From positions 1,302,001-1,366,000 of the forward strand of contig NZ_CP040020.1 of NCBI RefSeq assembly GCF_005280295.1: DNA of 64,000 nucleotides. The letters are read 5' to 3'. Shown here in pieces: positions 62,755 through 64,000 of the stretch. The notes below the pieces were generated by a model. The model did no database searches. It was not told the origin of the DNA and saw only the letters and a list, made by a program, of their open reading frames with translations. Positions within the stretch are counted from its first letter, which is position 1. Every line of letters begins with the position of its first letter. This DNA comes from Brevibacterium sp. CS2. Lineage in GTDB: Bacteria > Actinomycetota > Actinomycetes > Actinomycetales > Brevibacteriaceae. The translations under genes and the position numbers were made by a program.

Positions 62755-62780
62755 GCGGGGACGCGCAGCCGGGCGACTGC

Positions 62781-64000
62781 TCAGCGCACGTCGCGCGGGA
62801 GCACCGAGTCGGCTCCGTCCGTCGTGCCGGCGGCGCGGCTCTCCTTCGGCAGCGCGCCGAGGGAGACGGTGATGATCACCGCCATGACCATCGCCGCGGA
62901 GATCACCCACATGCCCGCGGTCTGCGAACCGGTCGCATCGGCGAGGAAGCCGGTGATGTACGGGGCGAAGAAGCCCGAGGCGTTGCCCACCGAGTTGATG
63001 AGCGCCACGCCCGCGGCCGCCGCGGCTCCGGAGAGGAACGCGGTGGGCAGCGGCCAGAAGGTCGCGAGCGAGCCCATGACGCCGCAGGCGAAGATCGACA
63101 CGAACACCATGGCGAGGAAGGGCGAGCCGACGTAGGCGGTGATCGGGATGGTGATCGCGGCGACGATCGCTGGAGCGGCGACGTGCCACACGCGCTCCCC
63201 GGTGCGGTCGCCGTGGCGCGCCCAGAAGATCATGAAGACCGCGGCGAAGGTGAACGGCACTGCGGTGAGCAGGCCCTTCTCCCAGATCGAGTACTCGACG
63301 CCGAAGCGCTCCTGGAAGCCCTCGATGATCGTCGGCAGGAAGAAGCTGATCGCGTAGAGGCCGTAGACCACACCGAAGTACACGAAGGCGAGCGCCCACA
63401 CGCGCCCGGCGGTGAGCGACTTGCGCAGCGGCACGTGGAAGCGGGCCGCGGTGTCCGACTCCTCGCGCTCCATCTCGGCCTGGAGCCATGCCCGCTCGTC
63501 GGCGGCGAGCCACTTCGCGTCCTGCGGCCGGTCGGTGAGGAAGAACCAGCAGATGATGCCGAGCAGGATCGCCGGGAGGCCCTCGATGAGGAACATGAAG
63601 CGCCAGCCGGACATCCCCCAGAGCATCTCGTGGCCGTGCTCGATGAGGAGCGCGGACACCGGGGCGCCGATCACGCTCGACAGCGGGATCGCGACCATGA
63701 AGTAGGCGACGGCCTTGGCGCGCTCGGACTTGGGGAACCAGAAGGTCAGGTAGAGGATGATGCCCGGGAAGAAGCCCGCCTCGGCGATGCCGAGGAGGAA
63801 CCGGAGGATGATGAGCCACCATTCGCCGGTGATGCCCAGCCAGCTCGTCTGCGGGATGAAGGCCATCGCGGCCGCGATCGCACCCCAAGTGACGAGGATG
63901 CGGGCGATCCAGCGGCGGGCGCCGAACCGGTGGAGGGCGAGGTTCGACGGCACCTCGAGCAGGAGGTAGCCGGCGAAGAAGATGCCCGAGGCGAGTCCGA
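62781..64000 (-). CDS. MFS transporter, ACS (anion:cation symporter) family, 5' end off the window
   Basis: The frame is open to the right edge, giving 405 residues with an N-terminal part missing; the GTG at 63953 is internal. GLASGIFFAGYLLLEVPSNL is the characteristic second helix and loop of the ACS family (tartrate, phthalate, hydroxyphenylacetate and hexuronate transporters). LLGIAEAGFFPGIILYLTFWFPKSERAKAV is also diagnostic, and about eleven hydrophobic segments are present. The substrate is probably a carboxylate or hexuronate; not determinable here. It ends 26 bp from rlmB without an obvious terminator. Confidence 0.88.
   Translation of the reverse strand, partial: GLASGIFFAGYLLLEVPSNLALHRFGARRWIARILVTWGAIAAAMAFIPQTSWLGITGEWWLIILRFLLGIAEAGFFPGIILYLTFWFPKSERAKAVAYFMVAIPLSSVIGAPVSALLIEHGHEMLWGMSGWRFMFLIEGLPAILLGIICWFFLTDRPQDAKWLAADERAWLQAEMEREESDTAARFHVPLRKSLTAGRVWALAFVYFGVVYGLYAISFFLPTIIEGFQERFGVEYSIWEKGLLTAVPFTFAAVFMIFWARHGDRTGERVWHVAAPAIVAAITIPITAYVGSPFLAMVFVSIFACGVMGSLATFWPLPTAFLSGAAAAAGVALINSVGNASGFFAPYITGFLADATGSQTAGMWVISAAMVMAVIITVSLGALPKESRAAGTTDGADSVLPRDVR

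Overview
The window comes from a high-GC actinobacterium. Mycothiol genes (mshA, mshD, mscR), CarD, SenX3/RegX3, GlnR and a MutT1/Ppk pair all point to Actinomycetota. The mix of osmolyte and amino-acid ABC systems with orphan TRAP receptors suggests a Micrococcales member such as Brevibacterium; that genus guess is inference. The DNA is densely coded and chromosomal. No phage, IS element, CRISPR array or rRNA operon was seen.

Layout. 1-3.4 kb: end of a YtcJ-like amidohydrolase, a ThDP enzyme, a HAD-like protein and a small unknown protein. 3.4-6.2 kb: polar amino-acid ABC importer. 6.5-10.4 kb: OpuC-type osmoprotectant importer. 10.7-19 kb: a luciferase-like oxidoreductase, a frameshifted NADP-binding oxidoreductase, a thioesterase, TRAP receptor 1, tRNA-Lys(UUU), an MFS exporter and two unknown proteins. 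19.3-30.4 kb: phosphate block with DUF47-pit, convergent pstSCAB, then mutT1-like/ppk/mshD/glnR. 30.6-39.8 kb: membrane protein, nitrobindin, DUF4012-like protein, ygfZ, gabT, a DUF559 endonuclease-like gene between two copies of a palindromic repeat, a second luciferase-like enzyme and a nonsense-interrupted serine hydrolase. 39.9-45.1 kb: pepN, FUSC-like protein, DUF2516, alpha/beta hydrolase. 45.2-54.1 kb: mshA-ybjN-gpmA, phoU, senX3-regX3, lipoprotein, carD-ispD-ispF. 54.2-64 kb: membrane protein, TRAP receptor 2, MBL hydrolase with mycothiol-dependent formaldehyde dehydrogenase, an HTH/Clp_N-SRPBCC pair with two operators, cysS, rlmB and a partial ACS-family transporter.

How it works together. 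Phosphate is the main theme: low-affinity uptake (Pit), high-affinity uptake (Pst), polyphosphate (Ppk), the control circuit (PhoU, SenX3, RegX3) and a clear two-unit PHO box upstream of pstS. Mycothiol synthesis and use (MshA, MshD, MscR) is the second theme.

Most unusual are five intergenic copies of a 66-bp near-palindrome, each 20-80 bp past a stop codon. Their arms covary, which indicates selection on the hairpin. A second, 61-bp palindrome family brackets the DUF559 gene and supplies its stop codon. Other oddities are the HTH/Clp_N-SRPBCC operon, two genes whose only plausible start is CTG inside a CTGA overlap, at least eight TANNNT boxes placed for leaderless transcripts, two disruptions at C7 runs (glnR-mshD and ygfZ), and an in-frame TGA in a serine hydrolase.
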